Part shown: positions 33,203-41,619 of the stretch, one piece after another | How positions within the stretch are numbered: the stretch's first letter is position 1 | Layout of the letters: each line of letters starts with the position of its first letter | NCBI RefSeq assembly: GCF_023073315.1 | Contig: NZ_JADPJH010000033.1 | Span: 321,612 to 364,508, forward strand | Direction: 5' to 3' | DNA: 42,897 nucleotides | DNA from: Bradyrhizobium sp. 1 | GTDB taxonomy: Bacteria > Pseudomonadota > Alphaproteobacteria > Rhizobiales > Xanthobacteraceae | Made by a program: the position numbers and the translations under genes | Notes under the pieces: model-generated | Seen by the model: the letters and a program-made list of their open reading frames with translations, nothing else | Databases searched by the model: none | Told to the model about the DNA's origin: nothing

Positions 33203-33538
33203 ATGGACGATATCGATCTGCAACTGAACTTCTCGGATTCCGCCACTTCAGCGGCCTTCTCTGCCGACCTCGACGCCGCCGAATTCCCCGACTTTCGAGC
33301 CGCCACTTTCGAGGCCAAGCAGAATTTTGATGCGGCAACGCTCATCGTCGTGCTGAAGGTGCTGGCGGCCGGCTTCTCCGCGCTGTTGGCCTTCCTCAAG
33401 TTCGTGCGCGAGTTCCTGAAGAAATCGGAAAAGCCGCCGGTCACCCTGACGCACAGGGGCCGGACGGTAGAAATCCGCGGCGACGCGAGCGACGAGGAAT
33501 TGAAGCGGATCTGCGATGACCTCGTCGGGAAAAAGTGA
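33203..33538 (+). CDS. Small membrane-anchored protein resembling EACC1
   Basis: A 111-residue protein. A polar N terminus (~40 residues) is followed by a hydrophobic helix at ~44-66 (TLIVVLKVLAAGFSALLAFL), a basic segment (KFVREFLKKSEK) and a small C-terminal strand module with VTLTHRGRTVEIRGDASDEEL. This layout matches the effector-associated constant component 1 (EACC1), a small partner described in conflict systems where it accompanies varied effectors. A GGAG precedes ATG 33203. Its last 23 bases overlap the start of the zincin-like gene, so the pair is translationally coupled. The family call is from pattern only. Confidence 0.6.
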   Translation: MDDIDLQLNFSDSATSAAFSADLDAAEFPDFRAATFEAKQNFDAATLIVVLKVLAAGFSALLAFLKFVREFLKKSEKPPVTLTHRGRTVEIRGDASDEELKRICDDLVGKK

Positions 33539-35177
33539 CGACCTGCTGTGCTCGGACGGCGACGGCGTCTATGACATTTCCTTCTTCGCCGCTTCGATCG
33601 GTCACGCCATAGGGCTATCGCGCGATATCCATCAAAGACTCGAGGGTCAGATGTCGCAGCTGGGCTCTCTATGGCAGGAAGCCGACGGCCCGGAAAGGAA
33701 GGCGTACCTTCTCGAACTACATGAGACTTCGCATCATGCCCTCATGTATTCGACCCCGGCCGGCGCCCTGCTTTGGCGGCTGAATCAGGTCATCTCCCGC
33801 GACATCGGCTGGATCTTCCGCAAGCTGGAAGAGCTAGGCGTCGGACTTGCGAAGAACCAGACGCCCGAAAAAGTCGTCACCTCTCCCGGGTGGCAAGCCA
33901 TGTTCGCGGCGAACTCTTCGATCCATCCCGGCGTGCGGGACTACGTCTTACGCACCATCCGTTCCCTCACGGACGTGCTGCTGATGCGCAGCATCTTCTT
34001 CGGGCGCGACGCCTCCCGGAGGCACGCCGACCTGACGTTCGGGCAATTGATTCCGATACTCGAACGCGGCTTTGCTTACCTTTCGGACCGGTGCGAGGTT
34101 CGGTTCGTCACCGATTGGCGCACCCGCCTTTCCAAGAAGACCTTAGTGTTTCCGCGGGACAAATCCTTCAACGTGATGGACATCGCCGAAGTCCACGCGA
34201 TCGCCTCCGAGCTGTTCGCGTTGCGCGCCCTGGGAGATTTGGACCGATTTAGCGCGCGCCGGGCGCACGCCGAAGCCGGTCCGTTTGCGTCGGCATTCGC
34301 GGTCGCCGTCGCGGCGACGAGGCACGTCAATGAGCTGGGCCTCAGCCCGCACCAATTCCAGATGGCCGCCCTGGTCGCCTGTTCAGCGCCCCTCGACGTC
34401 TCGGTCGAGACCGACGCGAACTACGTCGAAAAAGCGCTGCCATGGTGGCGGTTCGCCTCGAAGGACGTTCTGGGACCGGACCTCGTCGTGGATTCCATGC
34501 GTCAGTGCATGTCTCTCGCGGGCGAGAAACTGATAGGAGCCGGCAGTAACTGGCTCAAATTCCTCGAACATGGCCCCATCACTCCGTCGGAGATGACGCC
34601 GAAGGCCTACTCCGTCTATCTGGAAGCACTAATCACGTCCTTGAGGAGCCTAGGGCTAGATCTCCAGATCCACTCTCTACATCGTGGTCTCTCTTTGAAT
34701 TGGCGCTATCTCCTCACAGTCATCCTGGAGTCCAACCCCGGCTTCCCCGAACTTCCGGGATTCGAGCGTCTTTCTTACCAAGACTGGCGCTCCGAACTGC
34801 AACTCGCGATACCGTTTCTGGAGTACACCGACGGACTGCTGTTTCACGGCATCGACATGGACGACGTGTACGCGCCGGACAATCCGATCCGGCAGCTGCA
34901 AATGTTCCAGCGGTTCGAGAAGCGCGAGTTCCAGCTGCTCGCGCACCTTCTCAACGGCGCGACGGCGAGGACGAGCTATGCTGCCTATGCGGGCAAGCTG
35001 ATTCCGAGAAGCGAAGTTCTTCACGCGAAGATCGCAGCTACGCTAGGCAGCAGGAATGTCGCCGATTTCATTTGCAGGCTCATGGCGCATCTGTTCGAGG
35101 GCGGTGCGGGCCTGAGTATAGCCTCCGAGCATTTCTCCGTCGTTCCTCCAACTGTACCGCGCGATCGGTATATCTAA
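33516..35177 (+). CDS. Zincin-like protein with HETSH motif
   Basis: A 553-residue protein. LLELHETSHHALMYSTPAG (residues 66-83) contains the zinc-binding H-E-x-x-H pattern (His69, Glu70, His73), with an extra His74, and a following STP that recurs in some uncharacterised bacterial zincins. The rest is mainly helical. The third zinc ligand cannot be assigned with confidence. It overlaps the EACC1-like gene by 23 bp. A predicted protease effector tied to a small membrane-anchored partner is the natural reading. Neither function nor substrate is known, and the motif could be a coincidence in a protein of another class. Confidence 0.62.
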   Translation: MTSSGKSDDLLCSDGDGVYDISFFAASIGHAIGLSRDIHQRLEGQMSQLGSLWQEADGPERKAYLLELHETSHHALMYSTPAGALLWRLNQVISRDIGWIFRKLEELGVGLAKNQTPEKVVTSPGWQAMFAANSSIHPGVRDYVLRTIRSLTDVLLMRSIFFGRDASRRHADLTFGQLIPILERGFAYLSDRCEVRFVTDWRTRLSKKTLVFPRDKSFNVMDIAEVHAIASELFALRALGDLDRFSARRAHAEAGPFASAFAVAVAATRHVNELGLSPHQFQMAALVACSAPLDVSVETDANYVEKALPWWRFASKDVLGPDLVVDSMRQCMSLAGEKLIGAGSNWLKFLEHGPITPSEMTPKAYSVYLEALITSLRSLGLDLQIHSLHRGLSLNWRYLLTVILESNPGFPELPGFERLSYQDWRSELQLAIPFLEYTDGLLFHGIDMDDVYAPDNPIRQLQMFQRFEKREFQLLAHLLNGATARTSYAAYAGKLIPRSEVLHAKIAATLGSRNVADFICRLMAHLFEGGAGLSIASEHFSVVPPTVPRDRYI

Positions 35178-35600
35178 CCGCCAAATCTCCGGGTCCGGCG
35201 AGCTCGGTGCCGCACGTGCGGCCAAGTACCAATCGCCTCGACCGACATTGACGGCCGAAGCGTACACAGCTGTGGTCGCAAACCGAGATCGGGTTTTGGG
35301 GAATCCTTGTTTTCAGCGGATTTTGCGGAGTCTCGGCGCAGCAGGGAAGAAGCAACATCCGGCTTAAGCTGGAAGGCACTGCAGCTCTTTCCTCAGACTG
35401 ATAAGCAAACTCTCAAAACCTTATCAGTACCCGACGCCGCCTTCATCGGCAGCAGTTATGACCAAAGTCATCTCTGATAATTGTCTCCGCAACCGGGAGT
35501 ATTCTCCGAAAAGGTTGGAGACTTTTCGGCACGCCAGTTCTGTAGAGAACCTCGCTTCTGCGCCGCCGGCTGCACGACCCGTGCCGGCACGCGGCTCAAA
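35178..35600. other. 423-bp stretch without a gene; contains an inverted repeat
   Basis: No coding sequence is convincing. At 35397-35405 and 35420-35428 there are perfect 9-bp arms ACTGATAAG and CTTATCAGT with a 14-base spacer. A similar arrangement with the same spacing occurs near 12.7 kb. The arms are AT-rich and there is no T tract, so it is not a typical terminator; a recombinase or regulator site is possible. Confidence 0.45.
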
Positions 35601-35822
35601 TTATCGTTTTAGTAGGTCGCTCGCCTCCACGCCTAGCGCCTTGGCAAGTTTGCCGAGCATCGTAACCGAAGCACTGTAGGTGCTGGTCTCCAACTGGCTG
35701 ATATAGCTTCGATCTACCTTCGCTCGAAATGAGAGTTCCTCCTGGCTCCAGCCTTTTTCATGCCGAAGCCGCCGAAGGTTCTTTGCAACAATGTCTCGCA
35801 TTCCGTCCATGAAAGACGGCAT
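35601..35822 (-). CDS. XRE-family transcriptional regulator
   Basis: A 73-residue protein that is essentially one helix-turn-helix domain: LRRLRHEKGWSQEELSFRAK followed by VDRSYISQLETS and LGKLAKALGV. The start could be ATG 35822, 35810 or 35801. It is divergent from a hypothetical gene, with a near-perfect palindrome between them (35831-35861), so it is likely a repressor of itself and its neighbour. Confidence 0.85.
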   Translation of the reverse strand: MPSFMDGMRDIVAKNLRRLRHEKGWSQEELSFRAKVDRSYISQLETSTYSASVTMLGKLAKALGVEASDLLKR

Positions 35823-35830
35823 GCTTCTTG

Positions 35831-35861
35831 TTGAGCATACTCCTCAATTGAGTATACTCAA
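35831..35861. promoter_or_regulatory. Palindromic operator between divergent genes
   Basis: TTGAGTATACTCAA at 35848-35861 is a perfect 14-bp palindrome. A related half, TTGAGCATACTC, lies at 35831-35842, giving two tandem candidate operator copies. The site sits directly upstream of the XRE gene and ahead of the divergent hypothetical gene, as expected for an autoregulated switch. Confidence 0.6.
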
Positions 35862-35889
35862 CAAAGAGGCTACGGAGGCAGTATCCCGT

Positions 35890-36306
35890 ATGGATGGTCC
35901 TGAGACAGTACGGCTAGAGCCGTTCGCGGAAGTGGTGGGGGACGCTTATCAATTTGGATACCGCACTATCGGAGTCAGCAATTACGTTTCTGCGGTCGAA
36001 GTGCCTATCCAAATCGTAGAGCAAGCGGTGCTGACGAGAGCTTCGTTAACCGTAGGCATTGGTCCGGACGGAACAGTAATTTCGCATTTGCTATCGTCAC
36101 ATGTTGCAAACACCCTCTCATATCCGCCGACCGACCTGGAAGCGCTCGACGTCCTAGTCCGACGAGCCGTAAATTCCGAAAGTCTTCGGATGGAGGAAGC
36201 AACTCTTTCAGACCTAAATACGCTTTTGCAGCGACTTGAGCGTTCTATCACTCTCGTGAAGGATGCCATCAGCCAGATATCAAGCGAACCGATTACTCCG
36301 GTCTAG
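35890..36306 (+). CDS. Hypothetical protein paired with an XRE regulator
   Basis: A 138-residue protein. The N-terminal half is beta-rich (VEVPIQIVEQAVL, LTVGIGPDGTVISHLL) and the C terminus ends in a helix pair (LNTLLQRLERSITLVKDAIS). The family is not recognised. The frame opens earlier, at 35791, but that would run through the operator; ATG 35890 has a GGAGG 11 bases upstream and is preferred. Its stop overlaps the convergent DUF2274 gene by 14 bp. Confidence 0.55.
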   Translation: MDGPETVRLEPFAEVVGDAYQFGYRTIGVSNYVSAVEVPIQIVEQAVLTRASLTVGIGPDGTVISHLLSSHVANTLSYPPTDLEALDVLVRRAVNSESLRMEEATLSDLNTLLQRLERSITLVKDAISQISSEPITPV

Positions 36307-36655
36307 ATGGCGAGAATCTCTGGCTCGCTTCTTCCCTGGTAGCTGGCCGATAGGATGGTTCCTTGCTCTTGCTCGGGCTCTCTCCCAGCTCTTTCTGGGT
36401 AGACGGATTATTGACACGGCGGGGCGTAGTGATCGTCGGATCCTTCACGCCGCCTACCCGGCTGGCTCGCTTGAAATCCGCGTCGCCATCAAGAAACGCC
36501 TCGAGTATGAACGGTACGAGATCGGCCACTTCTTCCCGTGTGCCGTAGGTCTCTGCGTAGAATTCGGCGTAGTCGCGAAGCCGCGCCGCAAGGTTCGGCG
36601 TCAGCGTCGTGCTGAGCTTGACCGGGGTACGGTCGGGCAGTTTCGAAAGCTTCAT
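36293..36655 (-). CDS. DUF2274 protein of the conjugation cluster
   Basis: A 120-residue protein beginning MKLSKLPDRTPVKLSTTLTP, with LRDYAEFYAETYG and VPFILEAFLDGDADFKRA, the hallmark of DUF2274. This family lies next to trbI in many proteobacterial ICEs. Its length and position 5 bp after trbI support the call. The C-terminal tail (residues ~75-120) is polar and probably disordered. Role in transfer is unknown, perhaps accessory or regulatory. Confidence 0.8.
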   Translation of the reverse strand: MKLSKLPDRTPVKLSTTLTPNLAARLRDYAEFYAETYGTREEVADLVPFILEAFLDGDADFKRASRVGGVKDPTITTPRRVNNPSTQKELGESPSKSKEPSYRPATREEASQRFSPSRPE

Positions 36656-36660
36656 CGGCA

Positions 36661-37938
36661 CTATCTCGCCTTGGCCACCGTCTGAATGTCCTGATAGGGC
36701 CTTAGCACGAGATCCTTCGAAACAATCACCCGTAGCGGCCAACCCGGCCGCACCGTGATGGTCGGCTGCACGTCGAGCTCGCGCTCCACCAGGCGCTGCC
36801 CCGCACGATTGGTCGTTTGCTGCGTGCTTTCTCGGAGCGCCTTGACGAGATCGCTCTCGTCGTTTCCGATCGAAAGTTGTGTCCCCACCCCGATCAGGGT
36901 CGCCAAGGCGACGCCCTTGAGCAATTGCCAAGTGTGGAAGTCGACCTCATCCTCGAGCCCCGCATAACCTGCAACGTCTGAGGCCGGAAGGTTCTCGATC
37001 ACGATCGAATTGCCGTTCGGCAGGATGAGCCGGCTCCAGATGACCAGCGCCCGCTTCTGGCCAAAAGCGACGACACTATCGTACTTGCCCACGATCCTTG
37101 TCCCCTGCGGGATCAAGAGATGTTCGCCGGTTACGGTGTCGTAGACGTTCTCGGTGACCTGACCGATGGTTGCGCCGGGCAAGTCCGAATTCAGCCCCGT
37201 GACGAGGCTCGCCGGGATGATCGACCCCGCCATCACCGCATAGGTGGATGGTGCTGGTTTAAGCGCATGAGGATTGATGGTCTCCGTGTCAGCTTTCGCT
37301 CCCACGAAGGCCAGCTTTCGCGCCTGCGATGACGGAATGATTTCGCTGGAGCGGTCGACCATCGCCTGTGCTGTCTTTGCGAGTTCCGCAGCGGACGGCC
37401 CTGTATCCGGCGTTGAAGGCCGGAATGCGGATGGGACAGCAGCCGGCGCTTCGGTCGTGCTTGCCTGCTTACTCTTCTCCTGTTTCTCCGAGAGGCGGAA
37501 GAACAGTCCCGACTCCTTTGCCTGTTGAGCAATCCGCGTCTGCCGGATCCGCTCAGCCCGCTCGGCGTCTTCCTCCGGGTTAGTCCGGAAGCCGCCGTCC
37601 GAAGCCACGCCGACCTTCTTCTCGTTTTCGGCAAAAGCCCGGCCAATGTCCCCAGGCGACGGCGGTCCAAGCCGCGGCGTCGATGGCGGCAACTCCTCAT
37701 AGGACTTTGGCAGCTTGCTCAAGCCCTCGGCGGTCTGCTTGCGGTCGGTGTTGTAAAGCTCTGTTCGTTCAGACTGCTTGAAGGAGGACGGTCGGAGCGC
37801 AATGAGTACCGCTCCGCCAACAAACAGCGCTGCGACGGCGCAGCCGATCATGAGAGCGCGCCTGTTGAGGCGCCGCACGGGCCGCGGCCGTGCTCGCAGT
37901 TCCAGCGGCTCCGGATCCTGGTCCAATCCTGTCGTCAT
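36661..37938 (-). CDS. trbI: TrbI (VirB10-like) conjugation protein
   Basis: A 425-residue VirB10-family protein that links the inner-membrane energy proteins to the outer-membrane pore of the type IV secretion channel. A cytoplasmic N terminus is followed by one membrane helix at ~29-48, then a long Pro/Ser-rich linker and a C-terminal VirB10 domain (about 225-425) with LIPQGTRIVGKYDS, RALVIWSRLILPNG and GWPLRVIVSKDLVL. It overlaps trbG by ATGA and is followed by DUF2274. Confidence 0.93.
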   Translation of the reverse strand: MTTGLDQDPEPLELRARPRPVRRLNRRALMIGCAVAALFVGGAVLIALRPSSFKQSERTELYNTDRKQTAEGLSKLPKSYEELPPSTPRLGPPSPGDIGRAFAENEKKVGVASDGGFRTNPEEDAERAERIRQTRIAQQAKESGLFFRLSEKQEKSKQASTTEAPAAVPSAFRPSTPDTGPSAAELAKTAQAMVDRSSEIIPSSQARKLAFVGAKADTETINPHALKPAPSTYAVMAGSIIPASLVTGLNSDLPGATIGQVTENVYDTVTGEHLLIPQGTRIVGKYDSVVAFGQKRALVIWSRLILPNGNSIVIENLPASDVAGYAGLEDEVDFHTWQLLKGVALATLIGVGTQLSIGNDESDLVKALRESTQQTTNRAGQRLVERELDVQPTITVRPGWPLRVIVSKDLVLRPYQDIQTVAKAR

Positions 37939-38960
37939 GAGGCGCTCCCGGTGCTGAAGACCTGCGATACCGGTCGCGCGTCGATACGAATGATCCGGAC
38001 GATACGCTGCGGATCTTCGCCAAGACGAAGCTCGGCGGCACCGAACATCCGGTCGACGATGTAGTAGGAGCCACGGACCCGGTAGTTGACCAGGTTCGGC
38101 CGCCCATCGGCTCCGGCGACAAACAAGGGCGGCGCCTCCCCTTGCGACAGGCCGGACGGCATCTGGATGTAGACCTTGCGTCCGTCGTCAAAGGCGCGCA
38201 GCGGCCGCCACGGCGGATCGTCTCCTTCAATGCGATAGCGGAAATTCAGGCTGTCGAGCCGCACGCCGCGATCGGCGATCCGCTCCTCGCTTTCCTGAGC
38301 AACAACGTTCTGCTTGTGGAGCGCAACGAGGGTATCTGTCGGATACGTCCACGAGATCGACGCCATGTAGGTCTGCTTGGTCGAGACGAGCTCGAGGTGA
38401 TAGGCCCGCCGGTCAGTCAGGACCACGAGGTTGGTTTGAATATCCGGCAGCGTCGGTTTGACCAGGATGTGCACACGCCGGGAGTTGCCCTGCCCGCTCG
38501 AAGTATCGCCAACCACCCAGCGAACCGTATCGCCGGTGGAGACATCAATCAGTTCCTCGCCGGGTTGAAGCGCGATGGTCGAGACCTTTTCTGGACTGGC
38601 ATAGAGCCTGTAGAGCGCGCCCTCCGTCCACGGATACACTTGGATAGCATTGATATAGCCGGCACGCGTCGGCTCCATTCTCGCCGCCTTGTTCGCCTTC
38701 GCGATCGCCTGCTCTGGCGGCAGCTTTTCCTCTTTGCCACCCTTCGTCGGATAGGGCTTCAACTGGCCAGGCAACGGCAGGACCTTGGGCGTTTCGACGA
38801 TTTGCACCGGCGCTGGCGGATCGGTCTCTGGAAGCGCCTTCTCAAATGTCGTCTCGTCATAGGGCGCTTCGAGATTGAGCTTGGTGGCGCATCCGGCAAG
38901 CCCAAGCGACAAGGCAAGGACGCTGGCCGACGCGAACTTGGTGAGGGCTTTGGAATTCAT
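37935..38960 (-). CDS. trbG: TrbG (VirB9-like) conjugation lipoprotein
   Basis: A 341-residue VirB9-family outer-membrane complex protein. The signal peptide ends in a lipobox (LGLAGC), so it is probably lipid-anchored. The conserved VirB9 core is visible: VYPWTEGALYRLYASPEKVSTI, then LKPTLPDIQTNLVVLTDRR, and near the end a DGRKVYIQMP strand. Start ATG 38960 overlaps the stop of trbF by ATGA; the open frame upstream lies inside trbF. Confidence 0.93.
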   Translation of the reverse strand: MNSKALTKFASASVLALSLGLAGCATKLNLEAPYDETTFEKALPETDPPAPVQIVETPKVLPLPGQLKPYPTKGGKEEKLPPEQAIAKANKAARMEPTRAGYINAIQVYPWTEGALYRLYASPEKVSTIALQPGEELIDVSTGDTVRWVVGDTSSGQGNSRRVHILVKPTLPDIQTNLVVLTDRRAYHLELVSTKQTYMASISWTYPTDTLVALHKQNVVAQESEERIADRGVRLDSLNFRYRIEGDDPPWRPLRAFDDGRKVYIQMPSGLSQGEAPPLFVAGADGRPNLVNYRVRGSYYIVDRMFGAAELRLGEDPQRIVRIIRIDARPVSQVFSTGSAS

Positions 38961-39661
38961 TTGGCGTCTCCAATGAGGTCGCGCGACCAGTTGAGGGAAT
39001 GGACGTAGAGGCCGAGAGGGTTCTTCCGCAGCGTTTCGGCATCTGCGGGCGGCTTGAGAACGGTGGTGACAAGACCCGTGAAGCGCTCGGTCTTTGCGAT
39101 TGCGCCGTTCTCGTAGGTGTTCTCTTTCCAACGGATCTCGAAGCTGTCGCCGGACGCGCGCACCACGGATGTGACCTCGGCGGTCACGGTCTTGGAGCCG
39201 ATCTTTGTGAACGGATCGGCTTCACGCGCGTAGTCGTTCAAGGCCTGTGCGCCGCGATCGGTGACGAAGTCGTAGGCACGCAGCCAGTTCGCCCGGACGA
39301 TGACCGGATCGATCGACAGCGAGCGGACATTCTCGATGAACCGCGCGAGAAAATGCGCGATCTGCGCATCTGACGGCTGGTAGGATTCAAGCGCCGGCCC
39401 GACTGCTCGAACTTCGCCGAGCCGATCGACCTCGACGACGTATGGGACGACACCGGAGCGGGCAATCTGGGTGAAGATCGTCAGTCCGAGCACGACGGAG
39501 AGGCCAATGGCCGCCAGGGCCGCCAACCGCCAATTGCTCGCCTGCACGCGGGCTGATCCCAACCGCTCGTCCCAGACCTGGGCTGCCTTCTGATAGGGCG
39601 TAACCGGCTCGGGCGTTTCGCCATAGCGAACGGACACGCGCTGAAAGGGATGACCTGCCAT
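38957..39661 (-). CDS. trbF: TrbF (VirB8-like) conjugation protein
   Basis: A 234-residue VirB8-family inner-membrane protein. A cytoplasmic N terminus (VTPYQKAAQVWDERLG) is followed by a membrane helix at ~45-67 and a periplasmic VirB8 domain with PYVVEVDRLGEVRAV, ARFIENVRSLSIDP and FEIRWKENTYENG. It starts 3 bp after trbL and overlaps trbG by ATGA. Confidence 0.93.
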   Translation of the reverse strand: MAGHPFQRVSVRYGETPEPVTPYQKAAQVWDERLGSARVQASNWRLAALAAIGLSVVLGLTIFTQIARSGVVPYVVEVDRLGEVRAVGPALESYQPSDAQIAHFLARFIENVRSLSIDPVIVRANWLRAYDFVTDRGAQALNDYAREADPFTKIGSKTVTAEVTSVVRASGDSFEIRWKENTYENGAIAKTERFTGLVTTVLKPPADAETLRKNPLGLYVHSLNWSRDLIGDAK

Positions 39662-39664
39662 ATC

Positions 39665-40828
39665 CTATTCCTCCCCCAGCTTCGGGCCCGAAGAATGCCC
39701 GCCCTTGTCACCTTCCTTCAGCGTGTGGGCGGCAACTTGCGCGGCTTCCCTTGCGTGACCGCGTGCTGACGACGCCGCCGCACGTCCCGCGCCTGAAGCA
39801 GACGCTCCGCTCGTTGCGCCGCCGGTGCTCGCGCTGGAGAGCTGATCCATGGTTGAGGCCCGGGCCGACGTGCCCGCCACCGAGGACGCGCCGCTGAGCG
39901 ATGCTGCGGAGCGAACCGCAGTCATTGAACCGCCCGCCGCAACGCGTAAGCCCCCAGCGGCCACCGCTCCGCCGCCGATTGCGATAGCCGCCGCGCCCGC
40001 TACCGTTCCCGCGGCCGCACCGGCGCCTAACTGGGGGGCACCTGAGACCAGGCCCGCCGCGATTCCCGGGCCAAAGATGCCAAGGCCAAATAGCGAAAGG
40101 GCCGCAAGCAACAAGCTCATGGCCGAGACGATCTCGACTGGCCGGGTCAGCGTGCTTGCGAGCTGACCGAAGATGGTCGAGCCGATGCCGATGATGATCG
40201 CAAGAACCATCACCTTCACCCCCGAGGCGACCACGTTGCCGAGCGTCTTTTCCGCAAGGAATGCGGTCTTTCCCCACAGGGCGAACGGCACCAGGATGAA
40301 GCTCGCAAGCGTCGTCAGCTTGAACTCGATCAGCGTGACGAAGAGCTGGATCGAGAGCACAAAGAACGCGAGCACGATCAGGATCCAGCAAAACAGCAGG
40401 ATCAGGATCGTCGGCAGGTTGGTCAGGACGTCAAAGCCCGAGAATTGGCCGGTCTCCTCCAGAAGAGGATGAGCCGCCGTAAACCCGGCCGACGCTACAA
40501 AGCCTGGCCGCGCCAGGTCGGCGGCGCTTAAGCTCCCGCCGGATGCCTTCAAACCGATACTGGAGAAGGATGCAAAGACGATATCGGAAAGGCTCTTGAA
40601 GTTACCGATAATGAACGCGAAAGCGCCGACATAAAGCACCTTCTTGGCAAGCGTGACCATGACGTGGTCGTCGGCGCGCATGCTCCAGGCAAGCCCGGCG
40701 AGCGTCAGGTCGATGCCGATCAACGTTGAACTCAAGAATGAGACGTCGCCGGAGAGGAGACCAAACCCGGAGTCGATGTAGCGCGAGAACGTCTCGGTAA
40801 AGCGGTCAATGACGGAGAGATCAGCCAT
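39665..40828 (-). CDS. trbL: TrbL (VirB6-like) conjugation channel protein
   Basis: A 387-residue polytopic inner-membrane protein with about six to seven hydrophobic segments between residues 30 and 260. The TrbL pattern KVLYVGAFAFIIGNF and the long helix LILLFCWILIVLAFFVLSI are present. The C-terminal ~100 residues are Ala/Gly/Ser-rich low complexity (for example STGGATSGASASGAG), common in this family. It starts 11 bp after trbJ; there is no room for trbK between them. Confidence 0.92.
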   Translation of the reverse strand: MADLSVIDRFTETFSRYIDSGFGLLSGDVSFLSSTLIGIDLTLAGLAWSMRADDHVMVTLAKKVLYVGAFAFIIGNFKSLSDIVFASFSSIGLKASGGSLSAADLARPGFVASAGFTAAHPLLEETGQFSGFDVLTNLPTILILLFCWILIVLAFFVLSIQLFVTLIEFKLTTLASFILVPFALWGKTAFLAEKTLGNVVASGVKVMVLAIIIGIGSTIFGQLASTLTRPVEIVSAMSLLLAALSLFGLGIFGPGIAAGLVSGAPQLGAGAAAGTVAGAAAIAIGGGAVAAGGLRVAAGGSMTAVRSAASLSGASSVAGTSARASTMDQLSSASTGGATSGASASGAGRAAASSARGHAREAAQVAAHTLKEGDKGGHSSGPKLGEE

Positions 40829-40839
40829 GGCGCCCTCAC

Positions 40840-41604
40840 CTACTTGCCGCTGGTGTAGGCATGGCCGTCGCCGATGAAGCGAGTAAATCGCTCCTGGGCG
40901 GCGGCGGACGATGCCTGCTGTTCGGCTGCACGCAAGGTGTCCGCGCGCGCCTGCGTTGCCATGAGCGCCTGGGTCTGTAACGACTGCTTGATCTGCAGGG
41001 CGAGCAGTTCGTTACCGGACTGTTGGGCCTGCAGCGAGCCGACCGCCGCCGACGAATTGGCCATCAGGGTTCGAAGCGTCTGGCCGTCCTGATCCAGGCT
41101 ACTGACAATGGCAGATTGAATGGTGAGCGACTGCTTCAGCCCATCGTAGCTATTGTCCCAACGTGATGTCGCGTCCAGAACCATCTTGTCGGACGAAACG
41201 GCTGCTGCATATTGGCGGGGATATAGCCGCTCGAAATCCTGCTGGGTCTTCTGGACATCGAACGAGATGTTCTTCGCCTGACCAATCAGGCTGTTCATCT
41301 GATTGATCGTCGATGTGAGCTGTCCGACGACGCTGGTTGGAAGGCTCGTCAAATGCTTGGCCTGGTTGAGAAGAGACTGAGCCTGGTTTTCGAGGCTCCT
41401 GACCTGATTGTTGATCTGCTCAAGCGCACGCGCAGCGGTCAGAAGATTCTGGCTGTAGTTCGTAGGATCGAAGACGATATCGAACGCCCCGAGCCGTCGG
41501 GACCCGTTCACGGCGATGACAAACGATAGTATTGTTGTTATGATAACTCTTGAGGTTGTACCCAAGAACGTGCGGCCGATGCTTTCGAGCATGGAAGACT
41601 CCAA
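40840..41604 (-). CDS. trbJ: TrbJ conjugation protein
   Basis: A 254-residue VirB5-like secreted component. An N-terminal hydrophobic segment (TTILSFVIAVNG) serves as signal peptide, followed by the conserved FDPTNYSQNLLTAARALEQI and long Gln-rich helices (NNQVRSLENQAQSLLNQAK). ATG 41604 or 41592 could be the start. It lies 15 bp after trbE and directly before trbL. Confidence 0.92.
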   Translation of the reverse strand: MESSMLESIGRTFLGTTSRVIITTILSFVIAVNGSRRLGAFDIVFDPTNYSQNLLTAARALEQINNQVRSLENQAQSLLNQAKHLTSLPTSVVGQLTSTINQMNSLIGQAKNISFDVQKTQQDFERLYPRQYAAAVSSDKMVLDATSRWDNSYDGLKQSLTIQSAIVSSLDQDGQTLRTLMANSSAAVGSLQAQQSGNELLALQIKQSLQTQALMATQARADTLRAAEQQASSAAAQERFTRFIGDGHAYTSGK

Positions 41605-41619
41605 GGATTGAGGTTGAGC

